Origin: an uncultured beta proteobacterium
GTDB lineage: Bacteria; Pseudomonadota; Gammaproteobacteria; Burkholderiales; Burkholderiaceae_C
Direction of reading: 5' to 3'
Length of the DNA stretch: 8,580 nt
Assembly: GCA_903958915.1 (NCBI GenBank)
Contig: CAJBVC010000206.1
Span: 1-8,580 of the forward strand
The translations under genes and the position numbers were made by a program. Position 1 is the first letter of the stretch, and every line of letters begins with the position of its first letter. Shown piece after piece: positions 1 through 6,745 of the stretch. The notes under the pieces were generated by a model. It made no database searches and was not told the origin of the DNA. It worked only from the letters and a program-made list of their open reading frames with translations.

Positions 1-1033
1 CGCCATTTACGGTGACGATATCCAGGCCATTCGCACCATGATGGAGGACGAATCCTGGGTGCTAAAGGCCGGTGGTTCGGTGCGCTCGGTGGATGTGACG
101 CCCACCTACCGGGAGCGCATTGTGTCGGACATTCGCCTGGCGCGTCCGCTCAAAATTGTGGTCGACTGTGGCAACGGCATCGCGGGTGCCACAGCGCCTG
201 ATATTTTTCGGGCCATCGGCTGCGAAGTTATCGAACTGTTCAGCGAGGTGGACGGAAACTTTCCGAATCACCATCCGGATCCCAGCAAGCCAGAGAACCT
301 GCGTGATTTGATGGCCACCTTGAAGAGTACCGATGCCGAGCTGGGGTTGGCGTTCGACGGGGACGGTGATCGCCTTGGTATTGTGACCAAGCAGGGCAAC
401 AACATCTATCCAGACCGTCAGATGATCCTGTTTGCTCGAGATGTGTTGAGCCGCGTTCCGGGCGGGCAAATCGTGTTTGATGTCAAGTGTTCGCAGCGTC
501 TGGCACCGGCCATTGAGGCCGCAGGTGGCAAGCCCTTGATGTACCGAACCGGGCATTCGCTCATCAAGGCCAAGATGAAGGAACTCGATTCACCGCTGGG
601 AGGTGAAATGAGTGGTCACATATTCTTCAAGGAGCGCTGGTATGGCTTTGACGACGGCACTTATGCGGGCTGTCGGCTTCTGGAAATCGTCAGCCGATCG
701 CCGGACGCAAATGCTGTGCTCGATGCATTGCCCACCAGTTTCTCTACGCCTGAAATGAACGTGCGCTGCGCTGAGGGTGAGGCGCCGATCGTGGTGGCGC
801 AGGCCGTCGCGTTGGCGAAGTTTGCTGCCCCGGCATTGATCAACACCATTGATGGGCTGCGCGTCGATTGGCCTGATGGTTTCGGTCTCTTGCGTTCGAG
901 CAACACGACACCGGTTCTGGTGTTACGCTTTGAAGGGCACACCCCCGAGGCCTTGCATCGCATTCAGCACGACATGACAGCGCTGCTGCGCCAAGTGAAA
1001 CCAGACGCCAAATTTGAAGAAGCCGCGCACTAG
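1..1033 (+). CDS. algC: Phosphomannomutase/phosphoglucomutase, AlgC type (5'-truncated)
   Basis: This enzyme interconverts hexose 6-phosphates and 1-phosphates in the cytoplasm, supplying mannose-1-P or glucose-1-P for nucleotide sugars and surface polysaccharides. The reading frame is open from nt 2 and the true start lies left of the window; 343 residues are visible, about three quarters of a roughly 460-residue AlgC. The metal-binding loop DGDGDR is at nt 356-373, the sugar-recognition loop GEMSGH at nt 602-619, and the phosphate-binding loop RSSNTTP at nt 893-913. Stretches such as VDGNFPNHHPDP and FKERWYGFDDGTYAG match, from memory, Pseudomonas AlgC almost word for word. The phosphoserine catalytic loop (TxSHNP type) should lie upstream and cannot be seen. 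The gene ends at TAG 1031-1033, converging with the kinase gene 14 nt away. Family assignment is firm. The preference for mannose versus glucose cannot be read from the sequence, so a manB-type name would be equally fair. Confidence 0.95.
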   Translation, partial: AIYGDDIQAIRTMMEDESWVLKAGGSVRSVDVTPTYRERIVSDIRLARPLKIVVDCGNGIAGATAPDIFRAIGCEVIELFSEVDGNFPNHHPDPSKPENLRDLMATLKSTDAELGLAFDGDGDRLGIVTKQGNNIYPDRQMILFARDVLSRVPGGQIVFDVKCSQRLAPAIEAAGGKPLMYRTGHSLIKAKMKELDSPLGGEMSGHIFFKERWYGFDDGTYAGCRLLEIVSRSPDANAVLDALPTSFSTPEMNVRCAEGEAPIVVAQAVALAKFAAPALINTIDGLRVDWPDGFGLLRSSNTTPVLVLRFEGHTPEALHRIQHDMTALLRQVKPDAKFEEAAH

Positions 1034-1047
1034 GCGGCGACAAGAAG

Positions 1048-4000
1048 TCAATGTGGTCCGCTGTCAAGTGCGGATGCACACAGCGTTGATGCCGTGCTGA
1101 AGTCCAGGGATTCGATCGCCTTTGACAGGGTGTCCATGTCCTGCCCCAGCAAGCTGGTCAAGTGGCCGCGCACGCGTGAAAAGTATTCCATCGCTGCCAA
1201 ATCCGAATTGCGCAACAACGACGCGAGAACTTGCAGTTCGCGTTTGATTTCGATCGGATCCAGCACTTCCGGTGGTGTATTCAAAGCCTCGTTTTCGTGC
1301 TTTTCTGTGGCGACATCACGGTACTTCAGCAGTAGGGACTTCAGGCTGGCTGCAGTGGCATCGACCGCTAGCTGCAACTTCGCCGACATATCCGATGGGG
1401 CAACTGATTGATGGACGGCTTTGATCTCACTTTCCAGACGCTGTGCGACAGCACTGAGGCTTGTCGCCCCGACCGTCGCCGCAAGCCCCTTGAGGGTATG
1501 CAAAATCCGCCCCGCGCGTTCGTGGTCATCTTCGGCTAACGCCTGCGCCAGCTCAGTCGGTGCCAGGGCCATATCTGCAGCGAAGCTGCGAAGAACGGTT
1601 CCCAGCATTGCGGCGTTGCCGCCCATGCGGGACAACGCAGCCGCTTCATCGATCTCGATATCTTCATTGCTTGCATGGACAGGCGCCGAAGTAATTGCCG
1701 CAGCCACTGGAGGAGGTGCGCAACCAGATCGTTGGTCACAATAGTGGAGCAAAAGATCCACCAGGTGGTCCAATTCAAATGGTTTGCCAACATGGTCATT
1801 CATCCCTGCGTCCAGGCACGCGGCACGGTCGGAGGCCATAGCGTTAGCCGTCATCGCGATGATGGGCAAGTCCCGCATCCCAAGCGATTGGCGAATGGAT
1901 CGGGTTGCCGTGTACCCATCCATGACTGGCATTTGAACGTCCATGAGCACTGCATCGAATGGGGGGGTGGTGCTGGCAACAGCGTCCACGCCTTTCTGGC
2001 CGTCTTCCGCCAGCGTCACGTGCGCACCTTCTTGACTAAGCAATCCCTCGGCCACCATCTGGTTGATCTTGTTGTCTTCGACGACCAGCAGTCGAAGTCC
2101 TGCCAGACGTCGACCGTTTGGTTTGCTTGCCCGTGGCACCACCTTGTCCATGCTTTCAGAAGCGACCAGCGCGGCGATTGGCAAGCGTATCTGGAAATAG
2201 AAGGTGCTCCCTTCCCCCAGTTGACTTCGCACTTTGAGTTCGCCGCCCAGCAGCTTGACCAGGCGACTTGAGATGGACAGTCCCAATCCGGTACCTCCAA
2301 AGCGCCGCGTGGTGGAAGCCTCTGCTTGCGAGAAGCCGCTGAAGATATGGGCCTGGTTTTCCGGTGCAATTCCAATGCCGCTGTCCTGCACCGAAAAGTT
2401 GAGCAACACGCCATCATGGTTGCGCTCGACCACCTGCACCCGCAACACGACCTCGCCCTGATTGGTGAACTTGATGGCGTTGCTGCCCAGATTGGTGAGC
2501 ACCTGCTGCAAGCGCATGTCGTCACCGACCAATCCTGCAGGGATCTCGGGGTCGACCTCAAAGCGAAAGTCAAGCTTCTTGGTGCCGACATTGGCCGACA
2601 AAACGGTGGACAAATCGTCAAGCATTTGCTCGAATCGAAACGGTCGCGGGTCCAGGGACATTTTGCCCGCCTCGACTTTGGAGAAGTCCAGAATGTCGTT
2701 GATCAGTACGAGCAGTGAGCGCGCTGCACCGTCGGCCTTTGAACTGTAGTCGTGTTGGCGTGCGGTGAGTGTGGTGGTCTTGAGCAGCTTGAGCATCCCC
2801 AACACTGCGTTCATGGGTGTGCGGATTTCATGGCTCATGTTGGCTAAAAACTGGCTCTTGGCGGAGCTGGCGGCTTCGGCCGCCTCCTGCGCTTCCTTCA
2901 GCTCGGTAATGTCAATGCCAAACCCGACCAACTGTCCGCGTTCGGTTTTTCGCTCGATGATTCTCAACCACCGGCCGCTGTCGAGCTTGTACTCCATGTG
3001 TGTACTACCGGCGCGATGTGAAGCAACGCGTTCCTCGACCCAGCGATCGACGTCGTCAATGGGGGTCTGGTACTGGCCATGTTCAGCACTGAATCGCACG
3101 ATTTCTTCAAAACTGGTGCCGCCAACCAGAGCCGGAGCCGTTGCCCGAAATGTTTCACGGTACCGTTCATTACAAAAAAGCATGCGGTCCTGATTGTCGA
3201 AGATGATGAAGGCTTCGTCGATGGCCTCGAATGCCGAAACCAGCATGGTCTCGGTTTCCCTTCTTGCGACTTCGGCTACCAGCAGTTCGCTCTCGGCTTC
3301 ACGTCGTGCGTTCAGTGCCAGCAAATAGTTGTTGTAGCCCTCCACCAGTTGACCGATCTCGTCCTGCGTCTGCGCCGCCGGCAATGCCTCATGGATTGCA
3401 CCTGGGTCGCGCTGCAAAAGAGTAAAGCCCTGAGATACAGCGCGAATGGGTGCCACGACCGTTCTGGCGTAACGCCAGGTGAGTGCGATGATGCCGAGCA
3501 AGCCCAGCACGAGCAACACAATCGTCGCCTGTGCCAGATCGTCGACGCGACTGGTCACCAGTCGCCGGGGCGTAAGCACAACAAGATCACCCTGGTCGGG
3601 GTCTGCATTGTTGACATCCATCAGCACATCTTCACCATCCAGAGTAAATTGCTGTGTACCGCGGTGAGTGCGAATAATGTCCAGCAGTGCGGGAGCAAGT
3701 GCCTGGCCAATCATCTTGCTGTTGGAGTGCAGGGCAATGTACCCCTGGCGATCTACCTGCATCAGCTGCTGGCCGGCCAGTAGTGGCACGCGCTGCAGGT
3801 ACTCCCGCATGATCTCGTTGGTCAGACTGATGACGAGTACCCCGACGGTGTCGCTCTGGCCTGTCTCTGGCGAAAAATGGCGTATAGCCCGAATGACACT
3901 GGTGACTTGTTTGTACTTCGAGTCCCTGTTGATGTTAGGACCAACACCGCGCCACAGGGTAGGAGATTTGGAGCTGTTGGCCTGCTCGTGCAGGGAGCGC

Positions 4001-4422
4001 ACGAGATCGGGCTTGACTCCGCTTACGTTGAGAGTTTCGCCGATATGGAAGTGCTCTCCCGCCATGGAAAAAAGATCCAACGATGCCAATCCCTTGACCC
4101 GCACATAACTGTTGAGCGTGTAGCCAATTTGTGCGCGGGTGTTGAGCGAATCGAACCCCCCGGCATCACGGATATCGGCATTTCGTAGTGCAACCCCGAT
4201 GGCTTCATTGCCCGCCAGATTGGTGGCCAGATCGTCAATCTGGTCACGGTACAACTTCAGGTAGGAGGAGAAGCTGCCGACGACACGCACATTTTCGGCC
4301 TGCGCCTGCTCCACCACCACGCGCTTGGCAATCTCAAATGCGCTGTATCCCAGTACCGTGAGCGGCACCACGCCCGCCACGAGCAGGTAGCCCAACAGTT
4401 TGACCGTGATGTTAAAGCGCAC
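1048..4422 (-). CDS. Hybrid sensor histidine kinase (Cache-like sensor, HAMP, PAS, HisKA, HATPase, REC, HPt)
   Basis: This is an inner-membrane multistep phosphorelay kinase of 1124 residues. Domains in order: TM1 about 9-29; periplasmic region 30-298, probably a double-Cache/PAS-like sensor; TM2 about 299-318; HAMP about 319-373; coiled linker; PAS about 395-508; HisKA with H531 in SHEIRTP; HATPase with N-box around N648, G1 box DSGIG 680-684 and G2 box GGTGLGLS 709-716; REC about 776-892 with acidic residues E782/D783, phospho-acceptor D828, T858 and K880; HPt about 930-1035 with H975 in HTLKGLAATVGA; and a helical tail 1050-1120. All catalytic residues are present, so it should be active. 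The start is GTG at 4422, because no ATG lies in frame before an upstream stop; GGGG at 4430-4433 gives a 7-nt-spaced ribosome binding site. It begins 31 nt after the binding-protein gene, so the two are probably co-transcribed and co-functional. No partner response regulator is present in the window. The ligand is unknown. Confidence 0.95.
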   Translation of the reverse strand: MRFNITVKLLGYLLVAGVVPLTVLGYSAFEIAKRVVVEQAQAENVRVVGSFSSYLKLYRDQIDDLATNLAGNEAIGVALRNADIRDAGGFDSLNTRAQIGYTLNSYVRVKGLASLDLFSMAGEHFHIGETLNVSGVKPDLVRSLHEQANSSKSPTLWRGVGPNINRDSKYKQVTSVIRAIRHFSPETGQSDTVGVLVISLTNEIMREYLQRVPLLAGQQLMQVDRQGYIALHSNSKMIGQALAPALLDIIRTHRGTQQFTLDGEDVLMDVNNADPDQGDLVVLTPRRLVTSRVDDLAQATIVLLVLGLLGIIALTWRYARTVVAPIRAVSQGFTLLQRDPGAIHEALPAAQTQDEIGQLVEGYNNYLLALNARREAESELLVAEVARRETETMLVSAFEAIDEAFIIFDNQDRMLFCNERYRETFRATAPALVGGTSFEEIVRFSAEHGQYQTPIDDVDRWVEERVASHRAGSTHMEYKLDSGRWLRIIERKTERGQLVGFGIDITELKEAQEAAEAASSAKSQFLANMSHEIRTPMNAVLGMLKLLKTTTLTARQHDYSSKADGAARSLLVLINDILDFSKVEAGKMSLDPRPFRFEQMLDDLSTVLSANVGTKKLDFRFEVDPEIPAGLVGDDMRLQQVLTNLGSNAIKFTNQGEVVLRVQVVERNHDGVLLNFSVQDSGIGIAPENQAHIFSGFSQAEASTTRRFGGTGLGLSISSRLVKLLGGELKVRSQLGEGSTFYFQIRLPIAALVASESMDKVVPRASKPNGRRLAGLRLLVVEDNKINQMVAEGLLSQEGAHVTLAEDGQKGVDAVASTTPPFDAVLMDVQMPVMDGYTATRSIRQSLGMRDLPIIAMTANAMASDRAACLDAGMNDHVGKPFELDHLVDLLLHYCDQRSGCAPPPVAAAITSAPVHASNEDIEIDEAAALSRMGGNAAMLGTVLRSFAADMALAPTELAQALAEDDHERAGRILHTLKGLAATVGATSLSAVAQRLESEIKAVHQSVAPSDMSAKLQLAVDATAASLKSLLLKYRDVATEKHENEALNTPPEVLDPIEIKRELQVLASLLRNSDLAAMEYFSRVRGHLTSLLGQDMDTLSKAIESLDFSTASTLCASALDSGPH

Positions 4423-4429
4423 TTCAGAA

Positions 4430-4433
4430 CCCC
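4430..4433 (-). promoter_or_regulatory. Ribosome binding site for the GTG start of the sensor kinase
   Basis: GGGG on the minus strand lies 7 nt before GTG 4422. It is a modest Shine-Dalgarno match. The GTG is the only reasonable start because the same frame meets a TGA just upstream. A weak site plus a GTG start would keep the kinase less abundant than the binding protein encoded before it. Confidence 0.5.
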
Positions 4434-4453
4434 ATGGATCCTGTGACGCGGAG

Positions 4454-5449
4454 TTACTTCAGCCCGGCAGCAGTGATCAGCCGCGTTTCAATCATCGTGA
4501 CCGGAGGCACTTTTTCACCCTTGATCAGTCTCAATGCCAACGCCACGCCCTGGTAGCCTTGTTCTGCCGCCTGTTGGTCTACAGTAGCCGCCAAGCGACC
4601 GGCCTTGATTTCAGCTATTGCCTCGGACAGTGCGTCGTATCCCACCACCTGGACCGTGGCCTTGCCGCTTTCCTGCAAGTACTTCACCGCACCCATTGCC
4701 ATCATGTCGTTGGCGGCGAACAGCAGTTTGACCTCGGGGTGCTTGGTGAAGATCGACTTGGTTACTTGGTAGGCCTCATCGATCTTCCAGTTGGCGGTTT
4801 CCGAGGCAACTAGTTTGATCTGCTTGTTTTCGGTGAGCGCCCGTTTCGCTCCTTCCATTCTCTGCCGCGCGTTGTTGGCACTGCGGATGCCCTCGAGAAT
4901 CGCTGCCTGCATGGGCGCCGTTGCCTTGTCTGCCAGAAACTTACCCGCCAGATAGGCGCCAGCATCGTTATCCACGCCCACAAAAGGCACTTCACCCAGG
5001 CCAACTTTCTGCATGCTTTCGGTGTCGAGTCGGTTGTCGATATTGACCACCTTGATTCCAGCGTCGGCGGCTTTCTTGAGGGTGGGAACCAGACTCTGCG
5101 AGTCCCCCGGAGCGATGACAATGGCATCCACCTTGGCCATGATCAGGTCCTCAACCAGTTGAATTTGTTGCTCTATCGAAGTTTCCTGCGCTGCCGTCTT
5201 GACCTGCAGCGTCAGTCCCAACTCTTTTTCGGCGCGACGTGCCCCTTTCTCCATCTCGATGAAAAATGGATTCGTCAGAGTCTTCATGACCAGGCCAATC
5301 TGACGGGTCTGTGCCGGTACCGGCGCAGCAGCAGGGGTGGATTTATCGGCTGCGGGCAATGTGCTCACGCTTGGGCCACTGGATTGGCCGCAGGCCGTCA
5401 AACCGAGGCAAATGCCGACAACGGGGAGGAAGAGGGATAGTTTCATCAT
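4454..5449 (-). CDS. Sugar-type periplasmic binding lipoprotein (Peripla_BP_4 / RbsB-like), probable co-sensor
   Basis: This is a 331-residue periplasmic binding protein of the ribose/galactose-binding fold. Residues 1-20 form a lipoprotein signal peptide: K3, a hydrophobic core, and lipobox L17-T18-A19-C20. Mature Cys20 is followed by Gly, so the +2 rule predicts the outer membrane. A linker rich in Ala, Pro and Ser (about 21-48) leads to the two-lobed domain (49-331). Positions matching ligand contacts of E. coli RbsB, from memory, are N60-P-F-F, the D139-N-R segment, R194/R196-type ARQR, N247-D248 in ANDMMAMGA, D272 in GYDA, and the VDQQ segment around 290-293. A sugar-like ligand is therefore likely. 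I chose ATG 5449 (5446 also possible) because the signal peptide starts there; the frame stays open 70 codons further upstream, but that stretch is arginine-rich and would bury the signal peptide. No ABC permease or ATPase gene adjoins it; the hybrid kinase follows after 31 nt, which favours a sensing role over transport. Confidence 0.9.
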   Translation of the reverse strand: MMKLSLFLPVVGICLGLTACGQSSGPSVSTLPAADKSTPAAAPVPAQTRQIGLVMKTLTNPFFIEMEKGARRAEKELGLTLQVKTAAQETSIEQQIQLVEDLIMAKVDAIVIAPGDSQSLVPTLKKAADAGIKVVNIDNRLDTESMQKVGLGEVPFVGVDNDAGAYLAGKFLADKATAPMQAAILEGIRSANNARQRMEGAKRALTENKQIKLVASETANWKIDEAYQVTKSIFTKHPEVKLLFAANDMMAMGAVKYLQESGKATVQVVGYDALSEAIAEIKAGRLAATVDQQAAEQGYQGVALALRLIKGEKVPPVTMIETRLITAAGLK

Positions 5450-5507
5450 GGCGCGTTCATTCCAGGTGGTGGTTTTGCACCAACATCGTAGCCTATGCGT
5501 ACCGATC

Positions 5508-5521
5508 GCCCCTTTCGGGGC
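5508..5521. other. Short GC hairpin in the gap between the hemerythrin and binding-protein genes
   Basis: GCCCC and GGGGC arms (5508-5512 and 5517-5521) enclose a four-base loop. On the minus strand, the direction of both flanking genes, the loop is GAAA, a stable GNRA tetraloop, but no T-run follows, so it is not a classical intrinsic terminator for hemerythrin. On the plus strand a T-rich stretch ATTTTGTTGT follows, which would give a terminator shape facing the wrong way for any gene seen here. The rest of the 98-nt gap (5450-5547) holds no clear promoter; TACGAT at 5490-5485 on the minus strand is a poor -10 candidate. Confidence 0.4.
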
Positions 5522-5547
5522 ATTTTGTTGTATTGCCGGGACTTGCG

Positions 5548-6048
5548 CTATGCGCCGGCGCCACTCAGTCGTGCGGCGCGCGCCGCCACGAGTTCTGCCC
5601 ACCTCGCCTTCGACTCGGGGTAAATCATGGATTCTTCCAGGGCGATATGTTCGCGACACAATTCCAGGAATACTTCGGCATAGTGGTTGAACTCCGCCGC
5701 ATCAAGCCAGGTATTGCCCAGTGCCAGTGCACGCAACTGCGGGGACAACTCGATCCAGTTCTCCTCAATCCAGCCATGATCCTGCTGCAAACTGCGAATG
5801 GCAGCCACCAGTTCCGCATTTCCCGAGACCAGTAGTGGCGGAAACACAGATTTTTCCTCCTCGGCGTGGTGCGCACGCGAGGTGCCGGAAAAGAATGTCT
5901 CGATGGCCCCTGCTTCTCGCCGTGCATGCTCGTCCACGCCGCTCGACTCGATGTGTGTAATCAAAGCGGCGAGCCGGTTCAGATGTGCCGCAATTTGTTG
6001 GTGGCAAACATCGAGGGCTTCAAAGTTGACGGTCTCCTGAACGGCCAT
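5548..6048 (-). CDS. Hemerythrin-like HHE cation-binding protein
   Basis: This is a small cytoplasmic protein of 166 residues with a four-helix hemerythrin/HHE fold. Such proteins bind a di-iron centre and in bacteria serve in O2 sensing or carriage, NO or peroxide handling, or iron storage. Candidate metal ligands are H16, H60/H61 with E65 (HHAEEEKSVFP), H91, and H134 with E138 (EHIALEE), spaced as in HHE proteins. No signal peptide or membrane segment is visible. The start is ATG 6048, because AGGAGA at 6053-6058 stands just before it; an upstream in-frame ATG at 6078 lacks such a site and would overlap the putative promoter. The gene is divergent from aorA across a 208-nt spacer with two FNR-type boxes. 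A 98-nt gap separates its stop from the binding-protein gene downstream on the same strand, so read-through into that unit is possible. The exact role is inferred from context: protecting or serving the oxygen-sensitive oxidoreductase. Confidence 0.9.
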   Translation of the reverse strand: MAVQETVNFEALDVCHQQIAAHLNRLAALITHIESSGVDEHARREAGAIETFFSGTSRAHHAEEEKSVFPPLLVSGNAELVAAIRSLQQDHGWIEENWIELSPQLRALALGNTWLDAAEFNHYAEVFLELCREHIALEESMIYPESKARWAELVAARAARLSGAGA

Positions 6049-6052
6049 GACA

Positions 6053-6058
6053 TCTCCT
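6053..6058 (-). promoter_or_regulatory. Ribosome binding site deciding the hemerythrin start
   Basis: AGGAGA on the minus strand stands 4 nt before ATG 6048. It selects this start over the in-frame ATG at 6078, which would add ten residues with no homology-like character. Confidence 0.75.
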
Positions 6059-6076
6059 GATTTGTTGAACGCCACC

Positions 6077-6082
6077 ATGGTA
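6077..6082 (-). promoter_or_regulatory. Possible -10 element for the hemerythrin gene
   Basis: TACCAT on the minus strand keeps four of six TATAAT positions, including the key T-A and final T. It would start transcription near 6070, giving a leader of about 21 nt that includes the AGGAGA ribosome binding site. No -35 hexamer is visible at the right distance; the FNR-type box occupies that place instead. Confidence 0.3.
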
Positions 6083-6103
6083 GGGGCGGTCGATCGCGCG
6101 CCT

Positions 6104-6117
6104 TTGCGTCAAATCAA
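6104..6117 (+). promoter_or_regulatory. Candidate FNR/CRP-family box, hemerythrin-proximal
   Basis: TTGCGTCAAATCAA matches TTGAT-N4-ATCAA at 8 of 10 positions and repeats the neighbouring box with one mismatch in 14 nt, offset by 17 nt. Its centre, 6110.5, lies about 40 nt upstream of the likely start of the hemerythrin transcript on the minus strand. The remaining parts of the 208-nt spacer (6049-6256) show no gene and no strong sigma-70 -35 element, as is usual for FNR-activated promoters. Confidence 0.5.
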
Positions 6118-6120
6118 ATG

Positions 6121-6134
6121 TTGCTTCAAATCAA
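6121..6134 (+). promoter_or_regulatory. Candidate FNR/CRP-family box, aorA-proximal
   Basis: TTGCTTCAAATCAA matches the FNR consensus TTGAT-N4-ATCAA at 9 of 10 defined positions. Its centre, 6127.5, falls at -41.5 if transcription of aorA starts at 6169, as the weak -10 candidate at 6157-6162 would place it. Regulator identity (FNR, Anr, Dnr or another family member) is not decided by the sequence. Confidence 0.55.
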
Positions 6135-6156
6135 GAAAGTGTATTGCCACTAGGGT

Positions 6157-6162
6157 TACTAC
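6157..6162 (+). promoter_or_regulatory. Weak possible -10 element for aorAB
   Basis: TACTAC matches only three of six TATAAT positions (T, A and the fifth A). It is proposed mainly because it places the better FNR-type box at -41.5. It would give aorA a leader of about 88 nt. Other starts within 6163-6240 are possible. Confidence 0.2.
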
Positions 6163-6256
6163 CTAGGTGCGCGAAAGAGTCCCGGCCTAACAATCGCTAT
6201 GTACTTCATTTCATAGGCAAGGCGTCCGATTCACGCCACAATCCCAGGAGAGTTCG

Positions 6257-6733
6257 ATGCAAAAGGTATTGCACATTAATCCCGACAAGTGCACGGGATG
6301 CATGCAGTGCGAGATGGCCTGTTCTTTCGAGAACTACGGCACTTTCGCCACGGCCAAGTCCCGTATCAAGGTATTTGATTTTCACCACACGGGCAAGAAA
6401 GTGCCGTACACCTGCACCCAGTGCGATGAGGCCTGGTGCCTGCATGCGTGCCCGGTCGAAGCCATCACGGTGGACAAGGCCACCGGCGCCAAGGTGGTCA
6501 ACGAATCAACCTGTGTCGGCTGCAAGGTCTGCACCATTGCGTGTCCTTTTGGCACCATCAACTATGTGGAAACCACCGGCAAGGTGCAGAAGTGCGACTT
6601 GTGCGGTGGTGAGCCGGCGTGCGCGGAAGCTTGCCCAACCGGTGCCATCACTTTCATCGACGCCAACTGGACAGGTCTGGGCAAGATGGCCCAATGGGCT
6701 GACAAACTCGGCAATCAACCTTCTGCGGTTTAA
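6257..6733 (+). CDS. aorA: Four-cluster [4Fe-4S] ferredoxin subunit of aldehyde oxidoreductase
   Basis: This is a 158-residue electron-transfer subunit with 16 cysteines in four groups: C12/C15/C18/C22, C53/C56/C61/C65, C86/C89/C92/C96 and C113/C116/C122/C126. That is the pattern of DmsB/HycB-type polyferredoxins with four [4Fe-4S] clusters. There is no Tat or Sec signal, so it is cytoplasmic. It precedes the tungsten oxidoreductase gene by 12 nt, the order known for AorA-AorB in Aromatoleum aromaticum, where AorA wires the tungsten subunit to an FAD subunit. Here it probably carries electrons from aldehyde oxidation to a partner encoded beyond the right edge. AGGAG at 6246-6250, 6 nt before the ATG, supports this start. 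The dicluster-ferredoxin identity is certain from the cysteines; the AorA assignment rests on the neighbour. Confidence 0.93.
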   Translation: MQKVLHINPDKCTGCMQCEMACSFENYGTFATAKSRIKVFDFHHTGKKVPYTCTQCDEAWCLHACPVEAITVDKATGAKVVNESTCVGCKVCTIACPFGTINYVETTGKVQKCDLCGGEPACAEACPTGAITFIDANWTGLGKMAQWADKLGNQPSAV

Positions 6734-6737
6734 GGAG
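6732..6737 (+). promoter_or_regulatory. Strong ribosome binding site of aorB overlapping the aorA stop
   Basis: AAGGAG begins inside the aorA stop codon TAA (6731-6733) and sits 8 nt before ATG 6746. This suggests coupled, near-stoichiometric translation of the two subunits. Confidence 0.8.
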
Positions 6738-6745
6738 AACACACT

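Noticed and set aside
1057..1074. Inverted repeat TCCGC...GCGGA near the convergent stop codons, as a possible terminator
   Set aside because: The 5-bp arms lie inside the kinase coding region, the loop is 8 nt, and no T-run follows on either strand. No clear terminator is visible between algC and the kinase.
3079..3783. A 234-codon open frame on the plus strand inside the kinase gene
   Set aside because: It is antisense to the PAS, HAMP and sensor regions of a continuous 1124-codon gene and has no recognisable protein features.
5450..5659. A 70-codon N-terminal extension of the binding protein
   Set aside because: The extension is arginine-rich, overlaps the hemerythrin coding region, and would place the lipoprotein signal peptide internally; the signal-peptide start at 5449 is far more credible.
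6150..6166. Inverted repeat CTAGG-N7-CCTAG upstream of aorA as an operator
   Set aside because: Five-base arms are expected by chance in a spacer of this size, and half of it comes from the self-complementary CCTAGG. It is noted only because it overlaps the proposed promoter.
6197..6216. Inverted repeat CTATG-N10-CATAG in the presumed aorA leader
   Set aside because: The arms are short, no second copy occurs, and no known regulator consensus fits; chance is the simplest explanation.
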